Shown here one piece after another: positions 22,131-32,395 of a DNA stretch of 64,000 bases. Positions within the stretch are counted from its first letter, which is position 1. Each line of letters begins with the position of its first letter. Location of the stretch: assembly GCA_949130495.1 (NCBI GenBank), contig OX422207.1:828976073-829040072 (forward strand), in the 5' to 3' direction. The notes beneath the pieces are model-generated. The model made no database searches, was not told where the DNA came from, and saw nothing but the letters and a program-made list of their open reading frames with translations. A program made the translations under genes and the position numbers. This DNA is from Sambucus nigra (Eukaryota; Streptophyta; Magnoliopsida; Dipsacales; Adoxaceae).

Positions 22131-23196
22131 GGTTTTTGTCATATAACTAGATAATGCTTATAGAATTATCTTTGATTCCATCAACATAAAGAACACTTTT
22201 TAGTTTTGGAAAACTAGAAACTTCAATGGCACCTCTGCCCATGATTCAAGATTTACTCTCATCGTTAAAGGTGACTTTACCATCTTTATAGTTTTCAAGA
22301 GTGGTAAAAAAAGATTTATCACCTATCATATGTCTAAAGAATCCATAATCAAAATACCATTGGGAGGTATTTTGAGACTTAAGATCATCATGAACAACAA
22401 AAGCCTTATTGGTCTTATCTTTCTTAACCCACGCTTGAGTTGCGTTTTTCCCTTTGTTGACTCTAGTCTTTTGGTTGGAATCATTTCCTTGGGCCATAGA
22501 GAACCTTAGAAAATCTTCCATTAAACCTTTGGATGTGTTGATTAAATAATCAACTTGGCTTTTAAGGCTAGCTAAGGAGATATAGTGTGGCCTAAGAGTT
22601 GTGAAATAAGAATTCGTCCCAAGCTTGTAACAAAAATCTCTAAGGTGACCCCTTTTATGGCAATGAGTACACACATGGGGTTGATTTGGATTCACTTTCA
22701 TAGGTTGCTTAGGCTAATTTCTTTTAGGTGGGTTAGGTTTAGAAGGGTTTGTTTTGGTAACAAACTTAGCTATGGGTTCAGATTTAACATTGGATGACTC
22801 ACCATCTTCATATCCTATACCCTTTCTCTCTTTGTAACCTTCATCCTCATAACCTAAAACTGGTCCTAGGAATAACTTACCCATTCTTCCAGAATTATCT
22901 TCAAGTGTGACTTTGACTTCCCAAGAGGACTCGAGATCTTTCTCAAGTTTGATAATTTTTTATTCAAGTGTTTTTCTAATCTCCAAGGATTCATGAAGAT
23001 CTTTGTTAACACAAGGTAGAGAGTTAGTCAAATCACATTTTTCTTTACCCATCAAAATAAGATTCTTAGAGAGGGAAATCTTAATTGCCTCGAGTTGACT
23101 AACTAACACCTCATTCTCCTTCAGGCTTTTCAACTCATTTTCTAATGTCAACACCTCAAAATTTAACCTTTTATATATCTTTGTAATACACATAGA
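22131..23196 (-). pseudogene. Element E gag C-terminus and protease, broken
   Basis: The Gag part is coiled coil (LTLENELKSLKENEVLVSQ, about 23150-23090). It is followed by an intact CX2CX4HX4C knuckle, CTHCHKRGHLRDFC, at 22671-22630. The protease region keeps the copia context QWYFDYGFFRHMIGD, but the D-S-G triad reads D-Y-G. The upstream gag is cut at 23196 by the LTR segment that begins at 23197. Confidence 0.8.
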
Positions 23197-24555
23197 TGTA
23201 ACACCCCGTGCAAAACACGAGAGGCTACTACGATTAAATAAAATCCTCAATAATTAGTATAGATCATCTATATTCTACAAGATAAATATAATGAATCCGA
23301 AATTTACACTTCCAAAATAATTACAATGAAATTTCACTCGAAAATAATACTAAGCTCTCCAAATAAATTACACTCCTAATCTAAAAAAAAAAAAATCCTC
23401 CAAACGTTGAGCTCTAAAATCCTCCAAAATTCGTTGCATCCAAATTCGCACTAACCTTCCACTAAAAGAAAAATATGGGGAAGTACACAATATGACAAGA
23501 ATAGATGCTCAAAAAAATAATGGTGAATTCAAGTTCAATGCGACATCCGAGCATTATACCAATTTAATTTTTTAATAACACATTAGTAGGTCACCAGGCC
23601 TCACCTCACCTCACCTCACCTAAGCTTTGTAAAGCCTCATCTTAGCTATTGGACTTTTGGACTATTGGCGGGTGACCATTATCCATGACATATAAAAATT
23701 TCATGATATCATGCCCATCAACAAATATAATATCTCAATCGAATCAATATTTTAGATTCCAATAAACGTCATGATATCAACAATACGAGTACAAATAAAT
23801 GAGGAACAAATGGATACTCTCGAGAGATTATGGAGCATATTGTGTAAACCCGATACCTTAAAATCATCACACTAAACTCATAAGATTTAGCCTCAAAATT
23901 TTGATTATACCACTGCGCTCCTCTCGCAAAAATAATAAAACGTCGTTCTTGCCCAAACTCCAAAAAACAAATATTAAGACTTCAAATCATGGGTTAAATA
24001 TTGAATAAAATAAGGACTAGGTTTTATAGATAGAGGGAGATGAAAATAGTGGAGGCTACTGATTTTTCAGAAGGCTAAAATGTGTTTTAAAAGTCCTAAA
24101 CTCGTCACTTTATGTTTATATACCAAAAAGAATTTGAGTCCTAATCAGATACAAACACTAAAAAAAACATTACGGACGATTGGTCCGTTGGAATTGGCAG
24201 AGATTTGGAGGTGTAGTAGCTAAAGGCGAGATGAAGTTGTACAAATAAATTCAGCTCGATCGGACTGTCAAATATTTTTTTCTTAGAACGGATCCTCGCC
24301 CGATTTTTATACAAAAAGTTATAATTTTCAAATTTTCATCCCATTTTAAATTTCAATTATAACCTTCTTTTTATATATAAAAACCAATATTTTTACATAC
24401 CAAAATTAAATAGATCCCAAAATTTTATTTTTTCAAAATTTGTGTTAATTTAATTTAAACCGGTTTCAAAATCACGGGTTGTTACATACCTCCCCACTAG
24501 CACAAGACTTTTGTCCTCAAAATTCGAAGAAGCCTAATGCTCAAGATAAGATACG
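23197..24555 (-). mobile_element. Truncated Ty3/gypsy 3' end: 3' LTR plus 69 bp of internal sequence
   Basis: Minus strand: GTCTTGTGCTAGTGGGGAGG (polypurine-type tract, about 24510-24490), then an LTR that starts TGTAACAACCCG at 24486 and ends GGGGTGTTACA at 23197, about 1.29 kb. A GAGGACAAA...GGGGAG block before TGTAACA is typical of chromovirus gypsy elements in plants. The rest of the element is missing: at 24556 the sequence switches to the copia D LTR. The 5-mers at the two ends do not match, as expected for a truncated copy. Confidence 0.7.
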
Positions 24556-24769
24556 GTGCACAACGAATTGACGCCTGCGGGTATTCGTGTGTCAAGCTGT
24601 ATTTTTCTGTGTTCGTAAGTCTTTCAAGATATACTGAAATAAAATGGTTTTTCCCCTTCAGGGGATTCTTCCTCAAGTTTGTGATTGTGTGTGCACTTAC
24701 TTTTCTTTAATTAATCAATCACATTTAATTGCATGAGTCAGAGTTTTTTGGGCTTAAAATTGGAATTTA
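24556..24769 (+). repeat. 5' LTR of element D (3' part only)
   Basis: Matches 60640-60846 (shared GTGTCAAGCTGTATTT, TTGTGATTGTGTG and GGAATTTAATTAAACAAG). The 5' portion is gone, replaced at 24555 by the truncated gypsy end. Confidence 0.75.
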
Positions 24770-24811
24770 ATTAAACAAGTTTGATCATTGATTGATGGCT
24801 CACTCTCAAAT

Positions 24812-24823
24812 TGGTATCATAGC
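24812..24823 (+). other. Primer-binding site of element D (tRNA-Met)
   Basis: TGGTATCATAGC differs by one base from the initiator tRNA-Met complement TGGTATCAGAGC used by most Ty1/copia elements. It lies about 40 bp past the apparent LTR end. Confidence 0.8.
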
Positions 24824-24917
24824 CTATTACACAATTATACCGTGTAGTTTTTTCCCGAAAAAATTTGTGGATATCAATTTTGTTCTAAAAATTAATTTTT
24901 TAAAAAGCGCAATTTCA

Positions 24918-26286
24918 ATGGAAAACTTATATAATTGAGTACCAATTTTTTACGAGGCAAATTATGCAAATTAGAAAGCCCGTATGAAATCTCACTTAAA
25001 GGTCATTGATGAATGTGTCTGGGTTATGTGTGAAAGAGAGTGGACTCCTCCCACTGTCACTGTAGAAAACGTACAAATTTAAAAGCTGTGACTGAATGGA
25101 CTCAGAAAGAATTTAAATGGAGCACATATAACTCACGTGGGCTTAGCGTAATTTTTGGTTCTATCACCCCTGAGGAGTTTCGATGTATTATGATGTGCAC
25201 CACGTCTAAAGAAGAATGGGATGTTTTACCACTTACATATGAAGGCACTAATGTAGTTAAAGAATCAAAATTACAAAATTTAACTACACAATTTGAAACA
25301 ATCACTATGATTGAATCTGAGTGTTTTGATGAATTATATGCATGCTCATATGATATTGCCAACACTAGTTTCAATCTAGGTGAACATATTCCTGATGTTA
25401 GAGTAGTTAAAAATATTTTGAGATCACTGCCTAAGTGTTTTATCCCTAAAGTCTCTATGCTAAATTCCTTAGGAAATTTGAGTAGTCGAAAAATAGAAGA
25501 ATTGCTAGGAGATCTCCAGACTTATGAAATTGACATGTTTCCTAACACGATAAAATCAAAAGATAAAGTGGTAACACTTAAAGCCCAGGCTAGGAAGAGT
25601 GAGGGGCCATCAAGAAAGAGAGATTAGTCATTTAGGAGGAGAGAGGAAGAGATGTCTAATTCGGAGTTTGATTTGATTTAGACGATTTGGCATTGTTTGT
25701 GAAAAATTTCAAGAAATTTCTCAAATTAAAGAAAAATGGCAATTTCAAAGATAAAAAGAATTTTGAGAAAAATAAGTTTGAAAAGAAAAATGATAAAGAT
25801 AAAAGGTAAGCTCCTAAGAAAGAGGAGGAGAGATGTTATGAGTGTGACGGTAGAGGTCATAAGGCATTTAAGTATCCTACTAGGTTAAAACGTCAATTCA
25901 AAAACAAAGATGCTTTAAATGCCTCCCTTAGTGATGACAGTGAGGTCAAGTCGATGGATTCTGGAGATGAGTCACCGCATGAATATAACTTCACCACATT
26001 CATGGCTAGTCATGTGAGTACTGATAGTGCACCTCACGACGATGAGGATGCTACTTCACAGAGACACGTCGACAGTGAAAGCGATGTGAATGAGGTGGAG
26101 GATGCTATAAGTAAGAGCGAGAGTGATCTACGACGTGTGCACGCTGATTTATATGATGATTCATTCAAACTAAAAAGCGTAACAATGCGTTAGCAATTAG
26201 GACCACCGCCTTAGAAAAAGATTTAGGAGAGACGAGAGAGAGAGTCCTCCATTAGCACTGCCTTAAGAGAGATAGACTATTTGCAT

Positions 26287-26330
<44 letters not shown>

Positions 26331-26904
26331 TTTAGAGAGAGAGAGACAGTTTAGAAAGAGAGAGAGTTGTTTAGAGGAAGAGAAAGGGGACTTGACCAAG
26401 AAAGTGGCTAGTCTTACGAGTGAGCTCCATTCCTCCGTGGACACTCAGAAGAAACATGAAGCCCTTGTAGGCCAACTCACTCAAGACCTTGAGAGAGCCC
26501 GAGAGGTCAAGGTAAAGATAGAAGACAGATCTGTAAAGATGAGAAAGAGGCCCCTTGGCCCTGCTTTAGGGTTTGGCGAAAGGCAGGGAATAGGTTTTGA
26601 TGGTTCTTCCACGTCTCATGTGAAATCCAAACCAATTACTAAGTTTACTATAAATCCATATGGCTATTACCTAAAACCCCAGAGAAGAGTTCGACCAGGA
26701 AAATCAAGCCAAGGTCGGCTTAATACTATGTACTTTTGTACCTATTACAAAAGAAAAGGACACCATAGGGAGTTTTGTTATAGTTTGGGTCGCACACGAC
26801 GTACATTTTCTCCACCACATGCCACTTGTTATTTTTCGAGTCTTAGAGACCAGGTTGAGTTTCAAGTCATCACATCTCAGAGTTTAATGGAAGAGTTTCA
26901 ATGA
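24918..26904 (+). pseudogene. Element D gag, broken
   Basis: The ATG at 24918 opens a copia Gag of the UBN2 type: NYAN...ARMKSHLKVIDECVWVM (about 24960-25030), ITPEEFRCIMMCTTSKEEWDVL, then a long helical region to 25620. A degenerate CCHC knuckle follows (CYECDGRGHKAFKY, 25835-25876; final Cys is Tyr). An acidic stretch precedes a coiled coil containing a (GA)n tract (26290-26326) read as Glu-Arg repeats. A second knuckle-like motif, CTYYKRKGHHREFC (about 26735-26776), has Tyr for its second Cys. Stops occur near 25080, 25627, 26193 and 26904, plus frameshifts. Confidence 0.85.
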
Positions 26905-27450
26905 CTTTCTTTGTCGTCTACGGATACTTCCAGAATCCCAGCTAGAAACAACAATGATAAGGGCAGACAGAAGGTTACCTCCTCTTGGGTACCTGAGCAA
27001 GACACAAAAGCCCTTGTTGTTCATATTTCTCATAAATCACATAATACCTCTCAGTAGTACTTTGATAGTGGGTTCTCCAGACACAAGACTGGTGACATTT
27101 CATTTTTTACCTACCTAGAGGATCGTAAGGAAGGTAAAGTCACGTTTGGAGATGGGATAAAGTCTAGCATAGTAGGACAAGGTACAATAGAGATACAAGT
27201 ATTTCCTAAGCTAGAGGATGTTTTATACATAAAAGGTTTGAAAGTGAACCTTCTCAATATAAGCTAGCTATGCGACACTAAATTTGTAGTAAAGTTTGAT
27301 CGGAATGAGTGAAATATTTATGATCAAGCCGATAAACTCCAATTGCAAGGGGTGAGGACCGAAGATAATTATTATGGGATTTTGCCCAAGTCCTCATTTT
27401 TCTGCAACAGCGACAAGATCTCTCCTATGGATCTGTGACATCAGCGTCTA
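26905..27450 (+). pseudogene. Element D protease and start of GAG-pre-integrase
   Basis: The copia protease context is recognisable: YFDSGFSRHKTGDISFF (about 27058-27108), with D-S-G intact, VTFGDGIKSSIVGQG, and FPKLEDVLYIKGLKVNLLNIS. GAG-pre-integrase begins (YDQADKLQLQGVRTEDNYYGI, then LxHQRL) and is cut at 27450-27454 by the insertion that starts at 27455. Stops occur at about 27056, 27268 and 27311. Confidence 0.8.
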
Positions 27451-27454
27451 CGTC

Positions 27455-29021
27455 TGTTGGAAAGGATAGGACCCCCAATTTTAAACACTTATTACAAAAA
27501 GTAATCTCCTTTTAAATATGCGAAAGCGAAATGGTTCAAATTAAACAAATTAACTGATTTTAATTTCTTTTCAAATTAAAATTAAACAACGTTCAAAGTG
27601 AAATTAAATTAATCAACAAATGAATTTTTTCACTTTAACAACATAATTCAATCCAAGTCCTAGAAATTTGCCTAAGTCATATTTTCAATATTACCAAATT
27701 AGGCCAAACCAATTTTAACCAATAAAATTAATGACTTGAATTAAATTAACATTTACCCAAATTCATGTTAGCACTAAATTAAACAAGTAGTGATTTAACC
27801 AAATTTTATCTTTTTACCTAAGCATGCATTCTAGGTGAGTTTTGCAAAAGATAAAATAAACAATGAACCACTACGCCGCGATGTACGAGGAAAAACCCAC
27901 AACGGGAAAAAACTTCGGACGACCCTAGCCTTAAGTCCACTAAGTATGGTTTTACAATTACAAGACATATGACTTAATTCATCGACTCGACCCCTTTCAA
28001 GCCTTGATGCATCTTTTTGTAAACACCTCCGCCTAGTCGACAACCCCGGAGCTCCACCGGAACCTTGGACTTCACCAATGAGACTTTAGGTACACCGTCA
28101 GCCACACATGGTGCCTTTCACCATGTGAGAATGCCGCAGCAAAATAAATTCTTCTTCTTTGAGGGATTTAGAAGTAAACCCAAACAATCTCTTCAATGCG
28201 GTAGAGAAAACCCGGTGCTAAACACTCCAAGCAAGATGTATATATATTGAAACTTGGAATAAATAATATGGGTGAAAACAAGAGTGTTTAATGATTTTTC
28301 TTAAAAAATAGACACTCAAAACACGAACTTTTTCTTTGAAGATTAAACTTTTAAAACTCTATCTAGGAGATGGAAGATAGTGAAAAAGTTAAATCAAAAT
28401 AGTTGGTTCCTGCACATATAAAGTCTGTCAAAATTTAGTGGGGAAAACTAGTGGGAAAAGTGGGAAAACTGTCAAAAACTGCCCAAATAACTGTTCTCGC
28501 CAAATCTCGTTCCCACGAGATTTTCGTTCGAACGAAGTCTCGTTCGAACGATACTTATAACGAAGTTCCAGTGGCAGGTCGTTGGCAAACATCGTTCGAA
28601 CGACATTCTCGTTCGAACGAAAAACTCGTTCGAACGATAATATCGAATGAAAAACTCGTTCGAACGACAATATCGAACGAACTTCCAAAAAGCTGAAAAT
28701 TCTATTTTTAGCCCTGAAACTTTATTTTAAAGTTTTAAAGAAACTTTATGAAATTAAACAACAGTTTAAACAAAACTTACACCCAATTAAAATTGTTCCA
28801 AGCTCCTATATATATATATATATTTAATGCATTTATACCTTAGGAGTAAACGGAACAAATGTTGTTGACGTAGAAACGAGGCACAACAAACTCGGCATTT
28901 TGATGAAGCTTTAAACTTAGCCACTACGTCTTCAACTTTACAATGTCATAGGCTTGAAGGATGGTCAAGAACTCTATCCTATGACTCAAACATTTTTGTC
29001 CGAAATTGAGCCAAAACAACA
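27455..29021 (-). mobile_element. Lone copia-type LTR inserted in element D
   Basis: 1.57 kb bounded by TGTTGG...CCAAAACAACA. It shares a block with the LTRs of element E (GATGTACGAGGAAAAACCCA at about 27881 versus CGATATACGAGGAAAACC) in the same orientation. It has six exact copies of the palindrome CGTTCGAACG at 28527-28675 and a TATA-rich tract near 28807. It splits the D motif HQRL from GHVDFRDLERL. The flanking 5-mers (ACGTC, AAGGA) do not match, so the ends may have been altered. Confidence 0.6.
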
Positions 29022-29049
29022 AAGGACTCAATTGGATATTTGTGTCTTT

Positions 29050-29900
29050 ACAAGGTCATGTGGATTTTAGAGATTTGGAGAGATTAGATAAAAAGGAACT
29101 AGTACGTAGCTTGGCATCACTTGAAAAGCCGACTTCCACGAATTGTGGACCCTGTCAGTTGGGAAAGAAAGTACGTAGCCCCCACAGGAAGTTGAATTCC
29201 ATTACCACTTATAAGTACTTGTGTTGATACACATGGACATTATGGGTCCTACTCGTACTGAGAGTTTAGGTGGTAAGAGATATATCCTCATGATGGTGGA
29301 TGATTTCTCTCGTTATTCGATTGTAGTTTTTTTGAGAGATAAATTCGATGTTATAGAGTTTCTTACGACCAAGTGTCGTGTCCTACAAAATCAACACTGT
29401 GTCATTATCAATAGGATACATAGTGACAACGAAACTGTGTTTAAGGAAGCGAAAGTAGATATTTATTAAGATATCCTTGGGATCAAACATGAGTTTTTAT
29501 CCATGAAGACTCCTCAGTAAAATGGGATTGTTGAGTGGAAGAATCAGACGATTCAGGAGATGTCATGCTTATAGGCGAAAGAGTTTCTAGAAGATTTTTG
29601 GCAGAGGCGGTGTCTACTGCTTACCATACGGTGAATAGAGTTTACCTTCATCCACACATACTTAAGACGCCTTATGAATTGTGAACTGGAAAGAAGCCCA
29701 ACCTCTCATATTTTTGTGTTTTGGGGAGCAAATGCTTCATCCTATGGGATAAAGATCAATTAGGAAAGTACGACTCCCGGAGCGATGAGGGAATATTATT
29801 AGGGTATTCATCGACTAGTAGAGCATATTGGATTTTTAACCTGAGTAGCTCCAAGGTTATGGAGTCAATAAACGTCACTATGTAAGATGACGAACCACCA
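29050..29900 (+). pseudogene. Element D GAG-pre-integrase end and integrase
   Basis: GHVDFRDLERLDKKELVRSL and CGPCQLGKKVRSPHRKL resume the interrupted domain. The integrase core reads HMDIMGPTRTESLGGKRYI, MVDDFSRY, then HSDNETVF (second Asp) and NGIVEWKNQTI (Glu). A frameshift lies near 29221 and stops near 29468 and 29518. Downstream pieces match the copia integrase C-terminus (LGSKCFI, YDSRSDEGI) only in part. Confidence 0.83.
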
Positions 29901-30017
29901 TCATTTCTTGATTCTAACCTTTTATGTGAGGATAACACACTTCCTACTGATGATCCCATTGTGCTTCCCACACCTAGGGTGGACCCTACTCCTGTCTTAG
30001 GGGAAACACTTATTTTG

Positions 30018-30854
30018 GTTCGCAAAAGTCATGATCCTACTACCATTCTAGGAGATCCCACCTTAGGGGTCAAGAATCGTGCTCAGATAGAGAACATGGT
30101 TAGTTTTATTTTTTACACGTCTAAAGTCGAGACTAAGAATGCTAAAGAATCACTCAAAGAGGAACACTGGATATCTTCTATATATGACGAGTTCCTTCAG
30201 TTTAGAAAGAATGATGTTTAGGATTTAGTCCCCCGACCTAGTGAGAAGAATGTGATTGATACCAAGTGGATCTATAAGAACAAGATGAATGAGAGTGGTT
30301 ATATTATCCAAAATAAGGCTAGGTTGGTCTCTTAAGGCTACACACAGATAGAGAGTATGAGACTTTGATGAGACATTTGCTCCTGTTGCGAGGCTTGAGT
30401 TCATTCGCTTACTACTCGCCATTGCATGTCATCTGCGCTTCAAGTTATACCAGATGGATATCAAGAGTGCCTTTATGAATGGCATTCTATAGGAGGAAGT
30501 TTACGTGGAACAACCAAAAGGGTTCGAATGCCTTAAGCACCCTAATAACGCCTATTTTCTGAGGAAAGCCATGTATAGTTTGAAGCAAGCACTCCGTGCT
30601 TAGTACGAAAGGCTAACTTCCAATCTCTTAGCCCATGGCTTTATGAGAGGGGGAGTTGATAAGATGTTGTTTATTATGAGAAGAGATGGTGCTATTTTAG
30701 TTACTCAGGTCTATGTGGAAGACATATTCTTTGGATCCATGTGCTCCGATATGCTCACCACTTTAAGGAGGAGATAAAGAGCAAGTTTGAGATGAGCATG
30801 GTTGGTGAGCTTACATTCTTCCTTGGTCTCCAAGTTCGTTAGCTAGAGGATGGG
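30018..30854 (+). pseudogene. Element D reverse transcriptase, N-terminal part
   Basis: RVT_2-type RT: EEHWISSIYDEFLQF, DTKWIYKNKMNESG, DETFAPVARLEFIRLLLAIA, YQMDIKSAFMNGIL (first Asp), EEVYVEQPKGFE, YSLKQALRA and the catalytic box YVED at 30712-30723 in place of YVDD. It has stops and at least two frameshifts. It breaks at GAG-GAT-GGG-ATG-TT, where element C is inserted, and continues at 42498 as C-ATC-TCC. Confidence 0.88.
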
Positions 30855-30859
30855 ATGTT

Positions 30860-31811
30860 TGATGATACTGGAAACACCACCTCCAGGTAAGGTGTTGACA
30901 ACTCAAGCAAGTGATAACAATGGCAGTACGAGAGAATATAAATGTATATGTAGAAGGAGGTGAGGAGAAGAGGATGAACACTTGGATGTAAGTGGTTCAC
31001 CCAATCTGGCCTACGTCCACTGTGAGTGTGTGTGAGTAATATCACTGAATGTAGGAACTAATGGCCATGGATACAATCTCTCAAGCTCTCTCTCTCTCTA
31101 CTGTGTAAAATGACAGAGTTTTAGCTAGGGTTGCAAAATATCGATCCTTTACAATATTGAGGATGACCTCTATATATAGTGCTTAGGGGGTGCAATGTAC
31201 CCCCCAAGCATGCAATGAGCATGTGCATGAAGATCCAACCAGTATAAGGATAACACCTGGTTGATCTTAACTAAATAATGATGACCATAATATTCCCTCA
31301 CGTGAAGGGAATGATTCAGTTATAACAGATTTGCCCACGTGTTCCAAGCCATACATATGCATGTAAAAACTCGGCTATCTTCGATTGGCACCAACCTTGG
31401 CCTGGATGACTACGAGGTTGATAAAGTCCGACCCTTCCCTTGTACGAGACCAACATCTATGAAGACCTCAAACAGGATGGCCGACTGAGGTTGGATCAGA
31501 GGTGTGACGTCGACCATAGCCGATGATGACATGATGCTTGTTGATTGAGCCTGCGAGGCTTTGCTGATCCCAAGTGATAGCTTGTAGCGTCAGTTGGGGC
31601 TGATGTTGATGTTGAGGGATGGTTAAACCCGCAATTATTTGCTGACCTCGACTGATGCCCAATCGAGGTTGATGTAGAGGTTGGAGCAATGTCGGCCAGG
31701 GCCGACCCTATGAAAGACAATATTATGGACAACTATTGTGCTTCTGCCACCTCGGTTGTGAGTCAGGCCGAGGTTAATATCTGAGTAAGAAGGTATACTT
31801 TGGGCATATCA
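30860..31811 (-). repeat. 3' LTR of element C
   Basis: 952 bp. It pairs with 41547-42492. TATA box TATATATA at 31171-31178 and CACGTG at 31336-31341. An interrupted polypurine tract (AAGGGCTAGGGGGTGAT on the minus strand, 31828-31812) borders it. Confidence 0.94.
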
Positions 31812-31828
31812 ATCACCCCCTAGCCCTT

Positions 31829-32395
31829 AATTACCTATGTAAATAGGTGACTAAGGGGTATGCATGTCCGAGGCTGGATTTTGTTGTGTGCCAACATTTC
31901 TGACATGTGTTAATTTCTGAAGTGGGTAGCGTGCCTGACAAGGTGTGATTATGAGGATTTGCCTTTTGGGCTCCCAAGGTAATGATGGGCCTTAAGATGC
32001 GTGCCAACATGATTTTGGGTTTAAACCCTTTTCTTCTCCTTTCTTATTCATTTCTTCACTTTCCCCCTGTGCTCTTTCTGCAACTTCTCTCTCTCTTCAA
32101 GAGCTTTGTTGCTGCGTTTGGGGTTTTCTTGGTTTCTACTATTCTTTTTCTTCATTTCGTAATCCATTAGGTACCATTTTAACCATCTTCCTTCCATTTT
32201 CAGCCTTTGAATTTTCCTTTATGTATTTTCCGGTGAGGTTTTAGTTTTTCGGTGGCTTTTTGAGTTTTTCGGTGTCCTGTTCTCAAGTGTTCTTGGTTAC
32301 AAAACTTTTCAAAATCAAGTTGATCTTCTATATATATTTAGTTGAGTTATTTATTTGTGGCAATTTTGGGTTCCAAGTGTAGTGTCGTCCTCCTT
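31829..32395 (+). promoter_or_regulatory. Upstream region of the antisense gene in C
   Basis: 567 bp between the polypurine tract and the accessory gene. It is pyrimidine-rich (32030-32290) with TATATATATTTA at 32329-32340, about 60 bp before the ATG at 32396. A promoter here is inferred by analogy with A and B. Confidence 0.35.

Noticed and set aside
28527..28680. Heat-shock element cluster
   Set aside because: TTC and GAA are adjacent with no two-base gap, so the motif does not match the HSE consensus.
31468..31732. Overlapping ORFs within the LTR of element C
   Set aside because: They lie in U3 of an LTR, are poorly conserved in the partner LTR and match no family I know.
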